This document shows, piece after piece, positions 42,942 through 51,627 of a stretch of DNA of 64,000 bases (positions are counted from its first letter, which is position 1; each line of letters opens with the position of its first letter). The DNA is taken from contig NZ_KB893182.1 in assembly GCF_000374025.1 (NCBI RefSeq), positions 1 through 64,000 on the forward strand, written 5' to 3'. A program made the position numbers and the translations under genes. The notes under the pieces were generated by a model. That model was not told where the DNA came from. It worked only from the letters and a program-made list of their open reading frames with translations, and ran no database searches. The stretch comes from Spirosoma panaciterrae DSM 21099 (lineage in GTDB: Bacteria; Bacteroidota; Bacteroidia; Cytophagales; Spirosomataceae).

Positions 42942-43150
42942 TTGTTGGATACGGATGGACAGTAAATATACACAGAAACCCGAAGCGGTCTGGCAAGGCT
43001 TTTGTCGTATGCACGTCTATTGATTTTCTTTTTGTAAACAAAAATTTAAATAAAGAAAATCAAAAAAAAAGATGTCACTAGATGGGTCTGATCGTGTATT
43101 TGTCTGGTACTCAGTACGCATTCCTTTTTCCAACAAAAATTTCTTAAATT
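42942..43150. other. intergenic region between priA and the SdrD-domain gene
   Basis: An A/T-rich stretch (43020-43075 is mainly A, with TTTGTAAACAAAAATTT). No gene or perfect promoter box is visible. Promoters for both divergent genes must lie here. Confidence 0.4.
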
Positions 43151-46100
43151 ATGAAGCTTGTCTACAGACTAATATCTGACCTGTATGGGCGATGGTTAGT
43201 TCTTTGTTTCCTCTATTTTATTAGTACGCTAACTACGCAGGCTCAGGTAAAAGGGGTTGTGTTCCGAGACTTCGACTTAAACGGTGTTCGGTCCGATACA
43301 CTACCTATTGAAGTAGGGCTGTCGGGAGTTGTGGTGCTGGCTTTTGTCGATCAGAGCAATACGCCCGTATCGACCACAACAACTGCCGACGGTTCGTATG
43401 CCTTTAGCAGCAGTGACGTACCGGCTGGGCAGCCCGTTCGGGTCGAATTCAGAAATTTCGCTTCGGGCGATTACAATGGCCCTTATGGAGCCGGTAGCGG
43501 AACCAGTGTGCAATTTGCAAAAGCACCAGCGGAGCATGTTAATCTTGGGGTCAACTACCCCGCCGATTACTGCCAGCCGACCGGCTTACAGTTAGTGACG
43601 CCCTGTTACGTAAACGGTAATTCGCAAATCACCACCGATAAGGATGGCAATCCGGTGCCAGCCGATAAGCAGGCGGCTCATGCCGACGCCTTAGTTCGTT
43701 TCGCTTATGAGTCGTCGGGTATGGCCGGGCCAGGTAATTTTATGCCTACCCACCTGGCATCGGCTGGCGAAGTAGGAACGATCTGGGCGCTGGCCTACCA
43801 GCGCCGGAATAAGGCTGTTTTCAGCGCTGCGGTTGTCAAGCGACATGCCAGTTTTGGTCCGGCAGGTCCCGGAGGTATTTACAAAACAGACATCACGTCT
43901 GGTACGACCAGTACCTTTATGTCGGTCAGTTCGGTAGGAATCGATGTAGGCGATGACCCACACCAGGATCCGTTAGCCAATTTGTTTGGCGATAAAACCG
44001 AAGCCAGTACCGATCCCAGTTCCATGTCGGCCATGGGACGCATGAGTTTTGGAGGAATGGATATGTCGGAAGACGATAAAACCCTCTATTTTGTTAATCT
44101 GAAAGACCGGAAAGTATATAGCTTATTTGTTGGATCGCCAGCGGTTGTGCCTACGTCGGCTGCAGCCGTCAAGTCATGGGATATTCCAAACCCGGGATGT
44201 TCGAATGGTGATTTTCGCCCCTGGGCATTAAAGGTATATCATGGCGCGGTATATGTTGGGGTGATTTGTTCGGCCGAAACGTCGCAGTTGCAAAGTGATT
44301 TGAAAGCGACCATCTACCGTTTTGATCCAACTGCGGCTACGCCCACATTTACAGAGGTACTTTCGTTTCCTCTTGATTTTCGCCGTGGCTCGGCCGACCT
44401 CACCGGCACCTGCATTCAGTACGATCACTGGCTTCCCTGGACTGAAAACTGGCCTGCTGCCTGTGGTATCGGTCCTGATCCAAAATTTGTCATGTACCCT
44501 CAGCCGATTCTGTCGGATCTGGCTTTTGACGACGATGGCTCCATGCTCATCGGTTTTCTGGATCGTTTTGGGCACTTATCCGGTGTGGCCAACCATGACC
44601 CCAGTGGCAACGGATTGTATGATGGCTTTACGGGTGGCGATCTACTCCGGGCTTATAACGATAATGGTACATTCAGGCTGGAGCAGAATGGGAAAGCTGG
44701 TAATCTGACGGGCTCAGGTGTGGGCAACAATGAAGGACCCGGCGGAGGGGAGTTTTATGGAAATGATAAATGGTGGTTCTTTGGTAACGTAGCCCATGCC
44801 GAAATCACAAACGGGGCCTTAACGAAAGTGCCGGGTTACGACGATATTATAACATCGGCGTTCGACCCTATCACGGATGTGTATCAGTCAGGGGGATTGA
44901 AAGTCTTTAATGTCAAAACGGGGGCTGAAAATCGGAATTATGTTTTGTACACGATCAACCCGGGTTCATTCGGGAAAGCAGCAGGGCTGGGCGATAATCA
45001 ACCACTTTGCGATCCGGCTCCTGTCGAGATTGGCAACCGCCTGTGGTTCGATGACAACCGCGATGGGATTCAGGATGCGTACGAACCCGGTATCGACGGC
45101 ATTGTACTCACCCTGCACGACATGCAGGCGGGTGGCGCACAGATAGCCTCTCAAAAAACGCATGATGGCGGTCAGTTTTATTTCAATAGTACCACGGTTC
45201 CCGGTGGGCTCCAGTTTGGACATAGTTACGAGATTCGGATGGATACGACTCAGTTACCGCTGCTGGACATAACCCTGGCCGGAACCAAACCCATAACCCC
45301 AGCCGCTTCGGGTGGCCGCTTGGCCGCGCGTGGGGCTCGGCTGTCGTCTCCGACCTCACAGCGTTACTATTCGTTGTCGCCAGCTAATCGCGGCAACTTT
45401 ACCGATCCCGACCTCCGGGATTCCGATGCGAGCCTGGTTGGCGGTTCGGCAGTAATTGCGGTAACGACGCTCGATGCGGGACAGAATGACTTTACCAATG
45501 ACCTGTCCATTTACTCCTGCCCGCAGTTAAAAAATGAAAAAGACACCATTGCGGTCTGTACGGGTGTGCCTATTGATTCTATAGCTGCTGTTGGCAATTA
45601 TTTCAGTCGTGTCGATTCGGTTCGGTTTGTCCTGTTCACGACCCCTCAATCGGGAACGGCTATGTATAGTAATACGGGTACTGTGCTGGGAACGGTTAAG
45701 CCAGACGCCAATAACCGGGCGGTGTTGCATAATCCGGGCATCAGTACGGCCAATAATACGGCTGGCATTTCCCGGCAGTACGTGTATGCGATCATTTACC
45801 CAATGCCCGAAAATCCGGCCTGTCGTCAGGAAGGCGAAACGGTCATTGAAATCACCCCTGCCCTCGCTGTAACAGCTACCGGAGGCAAACTGACCTGCTC
45901 CGTCAACTCCGTAACGCTAACAGCACAGGCTATTTATAAAGACGGATCGGCAGCTCCCCATGCAACCTATTCGTGGGCAGGCCCTGCTGGATTTAGCAGC
46001 GCGGTTCAGAATCCAGTGGTATCGGAAGCAGGAACCTATACCGTAACGATCAGTAGCATCGATTGCCCCAGTGCGTTTACAACGGCTATTGCCGAAGTGA

Positions 46101-46894
46101 CGGCCGATACAACCAAACCTGTATTGGAGGCTTTTGGAGCCGCTTTAGCCTGTAAAGGCTGTACAGCTACTTTATTTGCCGATGCGCCTGGAGCTACTTT
46201 GTTCTGGACGGGGCCTAACGGTTTTACCAGCACCGCAGCAGAGCCCGAAGTAACGGTAGCGGGCGATTACACCGTTGTGGCTACAGGCGTAAATGGTTGC
46301 AAGATCGATCTTTCGGTTGAAGTCCAGCCGATTACTGATGACCCCTGCCCACCGTTATCCATCACCGCTACAGGTGGCAAATTGACCTGTTCCGTTGTAT
46401 CAGCCACTCTGACAGCCCAGGCCAGCCTACTGGATGGAACAGTGCCACCAAATTTGGTTTATAAATGGACTGGACCGAACAGTTTTAGCACTACTGCTCA
46501 GAATCCGGCTATAGCTGTGCCGGGGAATTATACGGTTATCGCCTATACGCTCGATTGCCCGGATGTCATTGCGTCTGCTACAGTTGTTGTGACGGCCGAT
46601 ACAACCAAACCCGTTCTGGAAGCATATGGGGCGGCTATACCCTGCAAAGGCTGTAGCGCTACATTATTTGCCGATGCGCCTGGAGCTACTTTGCTCTGGA
46701 CGGGGCCTAACGGTTTTACCAGCACCGCAGCAGAGCCCGAAGTAACGGTAGCAGGCGATTACACCGTTGTGGCTACAGGAACCAATGGCTGTAAAATTGA
46801 CCTTAGTGTCGAAGTGTCACCGCCCGATGGCGACGACCCCTGTACAGGTAGGGAGCCCCGGTGTTTGCCAATATTGGTGCGACGGGTACGATAA
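43151..46894 (+). CDS. large secreted SdrD-B and Ig-like repeat surface protein
   Basis: A 1247-residue secreted protein. The signal sequence ends LYFISTLTTQAQ. An SdrD-B-like domain follows at once (VKGVVFRDFDLNGVRSD), then a region of about 450 residues resembling a propeller (MDMSEDDKTLYFVNLKDRKV, YRFDPTAATPTF). A second SdrD-B domain (IGNRLWFDDNRDGIQDAYEP) begins near residue 625. The C-terminal part is two tandem 164-residue Ig-like units (VTATGGKLTCS and ITATGGKLTCS). The end PCTGREPRCLPILVRRVR looks out of frame; other frames read on as SPGVCQYWCDGYDNSPGYH and VFANIGATGTITRQG, so a frameshift may have removed the natural terminus. No T9SS sorting domain is visible. Confidence 0.85.
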   Translation: MKLVYRLISDLYGRWLVLCFLYFISTLTTQAQVKGVVFRDFDLNGVRSDTLPIEVGLSGVVVLAFVDQSNTPVSTTTTADGSYAFSSSDVPAGQPVRVEFRNFASGDYNGPYGAGSGTSVQFAKAPAEHVNLGVNYPADYCQPTGLQLVTPCYVNGNSQITTDKDGNPVPADKQAAHADALVRFAYESSGMAGPGNFMPTHLASAGEVGTIWALAYQRRNKAVFSAAVVKRHASFGPAGPGGIYKTDITSGTTSTFMSVSSVGIDVGDDPHQDPLANLFGDKTEASTDPSSMSAMGRMSFGGMDMSEDDKTLYFVNLKDRKVYSLFVGSPAVVPTSAAAVKSWDIPNPGCSNGDFRPWALKVYHGAVYVGVICSAETSQLQSDLKATIYRFDPTAATPTFTEVLSFPLDFRRGSADLTGTCIQYDHWLPWTENWPAACGIGPDPKFVMYPQPILSDLAFDDDGSMLIGFLDRFGHLSGVANHDPSGNGLYDGFTGGDLLRAYNDNGTFRLEQNGKAGNLTGSGVGNNEGPGGGEFYGNDKWWFFGNVAHAEITNGALTKVPGYDDIITSAFDPITDVYQSGGLKVFNVKTGAENRNYVLYTINPGSFGKAAGLGDNQPLCDPAPVEIGNRLWFDDNRDGIQDAYEPGIDGIVLTLHDMQAGGAQIASQKTHDGGQFYFNSTTVPGGLQFGHSYEIRMDTTQLPLLDITLAGTKPITPAASGGRLAARGARLSSPTSQRYYSLSPANRGNFTDPDLRDSDASLVGGSAVIAVTTLDAGQNDFTNDLSIYSCPQLKNEKDTIAVCTGVPIDSIAAVGNYFSRVDSVRFVLFTTPQSGTAMYSNTGTVLGTVKPDANNRAVLHNPGISTANNTAGISRQYVYAIIYPMPENPACRQEGETVIEITPALAVTATGGKLTCSVNSVTLTAQAIYKDGSAAPHATYSWAGPAGFSSAVQNPVVSEAGTYTVTISSIDCPSAFTTAIAEVTADTTKPVLEAFGAALACKGCTATLFADAPGATLFWTGPNGFTSTAAEPEVTVAGDYTVVATGVNGCKIDLSVEVQPITDDPCPPLSITATGGKLTCSVVSATLTAQASLLDGTVPPNLVYKWTGPNSFSTTAQNPAIAVPGNYTVIAYTLDCPDVIASATVVVTADTTKPVLEAYGAAIPCKGCSATLFADAPGATLLWTGPNGFTSTAAEPEVTVAGDYTVVATGTNGCKIDLSVEVSPPDGDDPCTGREPRCLPILVRRVR
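45871..46830 (+). repeat. two tandem 492-bp repeat units in the surface protein gene
   Basis: Unit starts are 492 bp apart. The cores 46172-46287 and 46664-46779 are 116 bp with only two differences, while the rest of the units is much less alike. This mosaic points to local gene conversion or recent duplication of the core. Confidence 0.85.
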
Positions 46895-46918
46895 CTCGCC
46901 AGGGTATCATACAATCAA

Positions 46919-46954
46919 CGAAAAGGGGGTGCGCCTAGGCGCACCCCCTTTTCG
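46919..46954. terminator. strong symmetrical terminator
   Basis: CGAAAAGGGGGTGCGC and GCGCACCCCCTTTTCG are perfect complements with only CTAG between them. T-runs are short (four). It lies 25 bp after the surface protein stop and could serve both this gene and the convergent protease gene. Confidence 0.85.
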
Positions 46955-47004
46955 TTGACCAATTACGCTCGTACATCTATGGATATTATGAGCACTGTAC
47001 TCAA

Positions 47005-47859
47005 CTAAGGATACATGGAGAGTACAGTTTGAATATCAGTTTCCGATAGGCCGTTCCGTTGGCTGACAAAGGTCGACCCATCTTTTTTGGTAATAGTAGG
47101 CAGCCCGTTTTTAGAGAAATCGTACGAGCCGTACATCATAACGGAACCGAAGTCGAGTCCACCGGGCGAATCGAAGCCATCTGTCCCTCGTTGCACGTAA
47201 GTCTGGAAATCGGACTCATAGCCCGTGATGATATTGCCCGTATTGATGTCTACATAGGTATCGCGGTCGGCGCGGCTGTGTTCATGCCATAACCCAATCG
47301 TATGGCCTATTTCATGGATGGTGTTTCCAGTTGTACAGGCACTGGCCAGATTGACATACTGAACACTCCCTACGTACCCCACATTCGCTGAGCATCCTGA
47401 ACCGGTCTGAAACAGTACATACCCTCGCTGGGTTGTTCGCTGAACAAAGCGGATCGGGGTATTCGCTTCCCAATGGGCAATGGCGTCCAGCACACGCGAC
47501 TGATTGGGCAGAGACGGGCTGATGGAGTAATACACGATTTTGTTGGGCCAGCGTGAGGAAGCTTTGGTCCGACCGGTGCCCTCCACCTGTAAATCGTCGT
47601 CCTGACGTAAATCTCGCTCCGACAGCAGAATGTCGCTCTCGAATACCGCCTGATCGCCAAACAACTGATAAATAACGGTTTGCCCGTTAAGCTTGGTAGT
47701 TTGGAGAGCCCCCCGCTGGTTCGGGAAAGCCTCTTCAGGGCGGGTTGTGGCCGAGGCCGGTTTTACATTCTGTGAACCCTGTTCGTTGACTTCGGGCGAA
47801 CAACTGATTGAGAGAATGGTTAGTGTGTAAAAAACTGAATAGGATAGTTTGTTTTTCAT
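47005..47859 (-). CDS. astacin-type (M12A) zinc metalloprotease, putative lipoprotein
   Basis: A 284-residue secreted protease. The N-terminus MKNKLSYSVFYTLTILSISC ends in a lipobox-like Cys20. The catalytic zinc motif HEIGHTIGLWHEH (His182, Glu183, His186, His192) followed by SRADRD matches the astacin HExxHxxGxxHExxR signature, and SVMMYGSYDF is the Met-turn with the Tyr ligand. A propeptide of about 95 residues precedes the core (SSRWPNKIVYYSISPSLPNQ). It is convergent with the large surface protein gene. Confidence 0.92.
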   Translation of the reverse strand: MKNKLSYSVFYTLTILSISCSPEVNEQGSQNVKPASATTRPEEAFPNQRGALQTTKLNGQTVIYQLFGDQAVFESDILLSERDLRQDDDLQVEGTGRTKASSRWPNKIVYYSISPSLPNQSRVLDAIAHWEANTPIRFVQRTTQRGYVLFQTGSGCSANVGYVGSVQYVNLASACTTGNTIHEIGHTIGLWHEHSRADRDTYVDINTGNIITGYESDFQTYVQRGTDGFDSPGGLDFGSVMMYGSYDFSKNGLPTITKKDGSTFVSQRNGLSETDIQTVLSMYP

Positions 47860-48194
47860 ATATGTGTAGTATTAACGTTGTAGTCCCCAAATAACATTAA
47901 TGACATAATAAATGTTAGTATATATATTAAGCGGTTAATAAATCGTATATGTTATTACTTATAAGTTACCACTAAAAAGATATATTTATATATGAGTATT
48001 TTATTGTTATATCTATAAAGCTTACTTAAGGCGTGCCTGTCGCTTTATACCTTTCACTTAATCAGGTATCTTACAACCAGAACAGGAATTTTTGCAAAGT
48101 CCTCTTCGTTGCCTTTTTGACTGCCATTACTTACGATTGGAAGCAGGTCATTGGATTGGTTGATCAGAAAAGGACAGATTCTCTTACGTAAATC
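47860..48194. other. A/T-rich intergenic region
   Basis: 335 bp with long A/T runs (47900-48010). No gene, tRNA or clear repeat is visible. It must hold the promoters of the astacin-type protease gene and ypdA. Confidence 0.4.
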
Positions 48195-49199
48195 ATGCAA
48201 TTGTTCGACGTCATTATTGTTGGCGGTGGTCCTTGTGGACTAGCGGCTGGTATCGAAGCAACCAAAGCGGGGTTGAGTCATTTAATTCTGGAGAAGGGAA
48301 GTCTTACGGAGTCGATTCGGCAGTATCCCCGACGAATGCGCTTTTTCTCGACAGCCGAAAATATTGAAATTGGTGGGCTCCCTTTCTCCATTTCGGATGT
48401 AAAGGCGAGCCGTAACGAAGCCTTGCAGTACTACCGGAAAGCAGCCGCGTATTACAAGCTGAATTTTAACGTGTTTGAGGAGGTTTGGGACGTTCAGAAA
48501 CAGGGTGAGGTTTTTACCGTTACGACAACAACCGGCAAGTCGTACCAGGCTCGCAAAGTGATTATGGCTACGGGCTATTTTACGCGCCCACGCTGGCTCA
48601 ACATTCCGGGCGAAAATCTGCCGCATGTGTCGCATTATTACGATGAACCCTTCAAGTATTCGTTTACGAAGGTGGTCATTATTGGAGCATCGAATTCGGC
48701 CGTCGAAGCAGCACTGGAACTGTATCGGCATGATGTCGACGTAACGGTGGTGCACCGTGGTGAAGACTTTCGCAGCACGGTAAAGTACTGGCTGGTGCCT
48801 GATGTGAAGAACCGGATAAAAGAAGGAAAAATCAAGACGGTATTTAGCTGCTGTGTCACGCAGATCGACGAGCATTCGGTAACCGTCAACGATCTGAAAA
48901 CGGGTGAGGAAATACGCTTACCAGCCGATTTCGTGTTTATTCTGACGGGGTACATCCCCGATGCTGATCTACTGGCTCGCTGCGGTATTGAGCTGAACCC
49001 CGAAACGCAGGTGCCTGTCTACAACAAGGAAACGTTTGAAACCAATGTCTCCGGCCTGTATGTCTGTGGTACGGTGCTGGCTGGTATCTATACCGAAAAG
49101 GTATTTATCGAGAATGGTCGTGAACATGCACAGGCTATTATTGATCACATCATGGGCCGCCAGGTCCATAAAGTAGCCGAGCTTATTCAACGGATTTAA
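48195..49199 (+). CDS. ypdA: YpdA-family bacillithiol disulfide reductase-like flavoprotein
   Basis: A 334-residue FAD/NADPH oxidoreductase. The FAD-binding motif FDVIIVGGGPCGLAAGIEAT is at the start. KVIMATGYFTRPRWLNIPGE and the NADPH-binding VVIIGASNSAVEAALELYRH follow, with VFILTGYIPDADLLARCGIE and VCGTVLAGIYTEKVFIENG at the end. The CG pair in the first motif is the YpdA cysteine. Members reduce bacillithiol disulfide, which several Bacteroidota make; the substrate here is inferred. Single gene. Confidence 0.9.
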   Translation: MQLFDVIIVGGGPCGLAAGIEATKAGLSHLILEKGSLTESIRQYPRRMRFFSTAENIEIGGLPFSISDVKASRNEALQYYRKAAAYYKLNFNVFEEVWDVQKQGEVFTVTTTTGKSYQARKVIMATGYFTRPRWLNIPGENLPHVSHYYDEPFKYSFTKVVIIGASNSAVEAALELYRHDVDVTVVHRGEDFRSTVKYWLVPDVKNRIKEGKIKTVFSCCVTQIDEHSVTVNDLKTGEEIRLPADFVFILTGYIPDADLLARCGIELNPETQVPVYNKETFETNVSGLYVCGTVLAGIYTEKVFIENGREHAQAIIDHIMGRQVHKVAELIQRI

Positions 49200-49208
49200 C
49201 TACATAGA

Positions 49209-49273
49209 GTGTGATTGATCGGGCTAGTGATTGAGTGGTATAACCGCCAAATTACTAGCCCGATCAATCACAC
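49209..49273. terminator. 20-bp perfect inverted repeat, bidirectional terminator
   Basis: GTGTGATTGATCGGGCTAGT (49209-49228) and its exact complement (49254-49273) flank a 25-nt loop. It sits between the convergent ypdA and DUF1080 genes. The T-run is weak on both strands (CCATTTTA on the plus side), so it may act as an mRNA end-stabiliser as much as a terminator. Confidence 0.75.
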
Positions 49274-49277
49274 CATT

Positions 49278-49973
49278 TTACCGAAGCGGCTTTACCGAAA
49301 CTTCTTTAAAGTAAACAATATCGTGGTCGCCGTGATTCTGCAGACCTATATAGCCTGAATTGGGGCGGATACCCCGATAGGGTTCAAAATCAAATTTACG
49401 GGCAGGAACTGGCTCCCCTTCCCGGTAATCGGTCACTTTCACCCCATTCACATATACGATTGTACGAGGACCATCCAGGGTAATATCCATGGTGTTCCAT
49501 TGCGGACCTGGTTTGCCGGGCTTGGCTAGGGGTTTGGTCAGCGAATACAGGGTGCCTGTTACATGGTATTCGTCTTCGTCGGAGGTTTCGGGATGGTTAT
49601 CAATCTGCACCTCATAGCCATAGTGTACGGGCATCCATTCTTCACGCGGTTCAACGGGGATTCGGATAAAAACGCCCGCATTGCTATTCTCTTTCTGCAT
49701 TTTATAAACAACGCGCAGGGTGCAATTACCGAATTTTTCCTTCGTATAGTATAGCAGACCCATCCCTCCTTTTCCATGAATCAACCCCTTTTCAACCAGC
49801 ATACTTCCTTTGCCAACGTGTTTCCAGCCAGCCAGGTCCTTACCATTGAATAGAGGTCGCCAGCCCGAATTAGTAGTAGGCTGATTCGGTTGCTGAAGCC
49901 GGGAAAGCGAGGGGCCTGACGAAAAGAAGGCACTGCTTAGCAGAAAGAGAGAAATCAGAATTCCGTAGGGCAT
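49278..49973 (-). CDS. DUF1080 (3-keto-disaccharide hydrolase-like) exported protein
   Basis: A protein of 231 residues. The signal peptide MPYGILISLFLLSSAFFSSG starts at ATG 49973. The mature part is a concanavalin-like jelly roll with the DUF1080 signatures WRPLFNGKDLAGWKHVGKGS, NSNAGVFIRIP and GYIGLQNHGDHDIVYFKEVS. Family members hydrolyse 3-keto-glycosides made by oxidoreductases of the Gfo/Idh/MocA type, two of which are encoded at 51628 and 53179. The in-frame upstream codons to 50051 contain a Cys-rich stretch that I do not think is translated. Confidence 0.88.
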   Translation of the reverse strand: MPYGILISLFLLSSAFFSSGPSLSRLQQPNQPTTNSGWRPLFNGKDLAGWKHVGKGSMLVEKGLIHGKGGMGLLYYTKEKFGNCTLRVVYKMQKENSNAGVFIRIPVEPREEWMPVHYGYEVQIDNHPETSDEDEYHVTGTLYSLTKPLAKPGKPGPQWNTMDITLDGPRTIVYVNGVKVTDYREGEPVPARKFDFEPYRGIRPNSGYIGLQNHGDHDIVYFKEVSVKPLR

Positions 49974-50115
49974 CGCTGTGGGTTTAGAGTGGTACGTTTG
50001 ACAGCATAATAAGCGAAGGATGGTGACGAATTTACTGTCGAAGCCATCCATAGTATTTTTAGGCCCACAGGTGCTTACTAGAGGAGTGCTCAGATAGACA
50101 GCGCTTTACATTCGT

Positions 50116-51039
50116 TTGGGTATGTATACAGATTCGGCACAATCGGACCGACGTACGTTTCTTAAAATGGCTTTGGCCAGTACCGTGGCCGTGATCGCTC
50201 CACAGAGATATGCGGAGGCAACGCAATTACCAAGTCGGGTTCGGCTTAGCTGTAATCTGTATTCATTCAATGAGCCATTGATGAGCAGGCAGATGACGCT
50301 TGATGACGTATTGACCTATTGTGCAGAACTGGGTTTTGATGCTGTTGATCCTACTGGCTATTACTTTCCGGGCTACCCAACTCCGCCCAGCGATGCCTAC
50401 CTGTACCAGATTAAGCAGAAAGCGTTTCGGCTGGGGCTCGATATCAGTGGAACGGGAGTGCGCAATGATTTTACCCTGCCTGACCCTGTCCGTCGAAAGG
50501 CCGAAGTAGATCTGGTCATGAAATGGACCGATGTGGCGGCTCGTCTGGGCGCTCCTGTTGTGCGGGTTTTTGCGGGTTTGGGTAAAGAATTACCAGCCCA
50601 ATACAATCGTGACGAGGTAACCGGATGGGTCGTCGAATCCATTCGTGCATGTACCGACTATGCAGCCCGGCAAGGGGTGATGATTGTCTTGCAAAACCAT
50701 GCTGATTTTATACAGACGGCCGATCATGTACTGGACATTATTCGCAAGGTCGACTCCAGTTGGCTGGCGGTCAATCTGGATATTGGAAGTTTTAAAGTGG
50801 GGGACCCCTATGTACAGATTGCCCGTGTGGCTCCGTATGCGGCAACCTGGCAACTCAAAGAAAATCTATTTGTCGATGGAAAGGAGGTTCGGACCGATCT
50901 GGTGCGTATTGCACAAATCGTGCGCGATTCGGGCTATCGGGGTTATTTGCCGATTGAAACCCTCGGAAAAGGTGACCCCAAAGTGAAGGTGGCAGCCTTC
51001 CTCGATAAGGTTAAAAAGGCATTAGCGACGAACGGCTGA
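50116..51039 (+). CDS. exported sugar phosphate isomerase/epimerase-like TIM barrel
   Basis: A 307-residue protein with a twin-arginine signal (SDRRTFLKMALASTVAVIAP). The rest is an AP-endonuclease-2/xylose-isomerase-like TIM barrel: VLTYCAELGFDAVDPTGYYF, APVVRVFAGLGKELP, VLQNHADFIQTADHVLDIIR, SWLAVNLDIGSFK and GYLPIETLGKGDPKVKVAAF. The conserved Glu and His metal ligands are in place. Such exported isomerase-like proteins are frequent in Bacteroidota near DUF1080 and Gfo/Idh/MocA proteins and probably act on keto-sugars; the substrate is unknown. Confidence 0.86.
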   Translation: MGMYTDSAQSDRRTFLKMALASTVAVIAPQRYAEATQLPSRVRLSCNLYSFNEPLMSRQMTLDDVLTYCAELGFDAVDPTGYYFPGYPTPPSDAYLYQIKQKAFRLGLDISGTGVRNDFTLPDPVRRKAEVDLVMKWTDVAARLGAPVVRVFAGLGKELPAQYNRDEVTGWVVESIRACTDYAARQGVMIVLQNHADFIQTADHVLDIIRKVDSSWLAVNLDIGSFKVGDPYVQIARVAPYAATWQLKENLFVDGKEVRTDLVRIAQIVRDSGYRGYLPIETLGKGDPKVKVAAFLDKVKKALATNG

Positions 51040-51178
51040 ACGAATCTGCCTGTTTATTCGTAGCGTACACTAAGATTGTTATTGTTCTTTAAGTAAATTT
51101 AACTAAACTAGTTGCCTTTTATTTCGTTTGAAGAACGGGTAACCCTTAAGATTGACATAGAGAAATCGTTATTCCCTC

Positions 51179-51595
51179 ATGACAACACAGAATCAATCAT
51201 TTGATGTTTTAGTAGTGGATGATGATCCATCTATTTACGACCTGTTGCATATGGTAGGCCAACGGGAATTTTCTGAAGCTACCTTCAGAAGTGCCGCTAC
51301 TCCTCAGGATGCCATTAATATAACCGGAGAAGAACTCCCTCATCTGGTTTTGTTAGATATCGATTTTCATCAGGAAAAGGATGGTATCGATTGGTTGCCA
51401 ATGTTGCACGCCCGGTTTCAGAAGAAAGTTCCTGTTGTTATTTTCTCGCAGTCCGATAGCCAGCAGCATATCCAGCAGGCCTATCAGGCGGGTGCGGTGG
51501 CCTATACGCAGAAGCCGGACGAACTGAAAGGCTGGAAAGAGTATGTAACGGCCATGAAGAAGTTCTGGTACGAAACGGCCACCATTCCTCAGTAA
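51179..51595 (+). CDS. orphan response-regulator receiver protein
   Basis: A 138-residue protein that is a single CheY-like receiver domain. Asp14-Asp16 form the acidic pocket (LVVDDDPS), Asp60 is the phosphoacceptor (VLLDIDF), Ser90 and Lys112 (TQKPDE) complete the site. There is no output domain and no kinase gene nearby, so the signal partner is elsewhere. It lies between two unrelated metabolic genes. Confidence 0.9.
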   Translation: MTTQNQSFDVLVVDDDPSIYDLLHMVGQREFSEATFRSAATPQDAINITGEELPHLVLLDIDFHQEKDGIDWLPMLHARFQKKVPVVIFSQSDSQQHIQQAYQAGAVAYTQKPDELKGWKEYVTAMKKFWYETATIPQ

Positions 51596-51627
51596 ATAAA
51601 CAAACGATTTTTCCTGCGCTGGGATAT

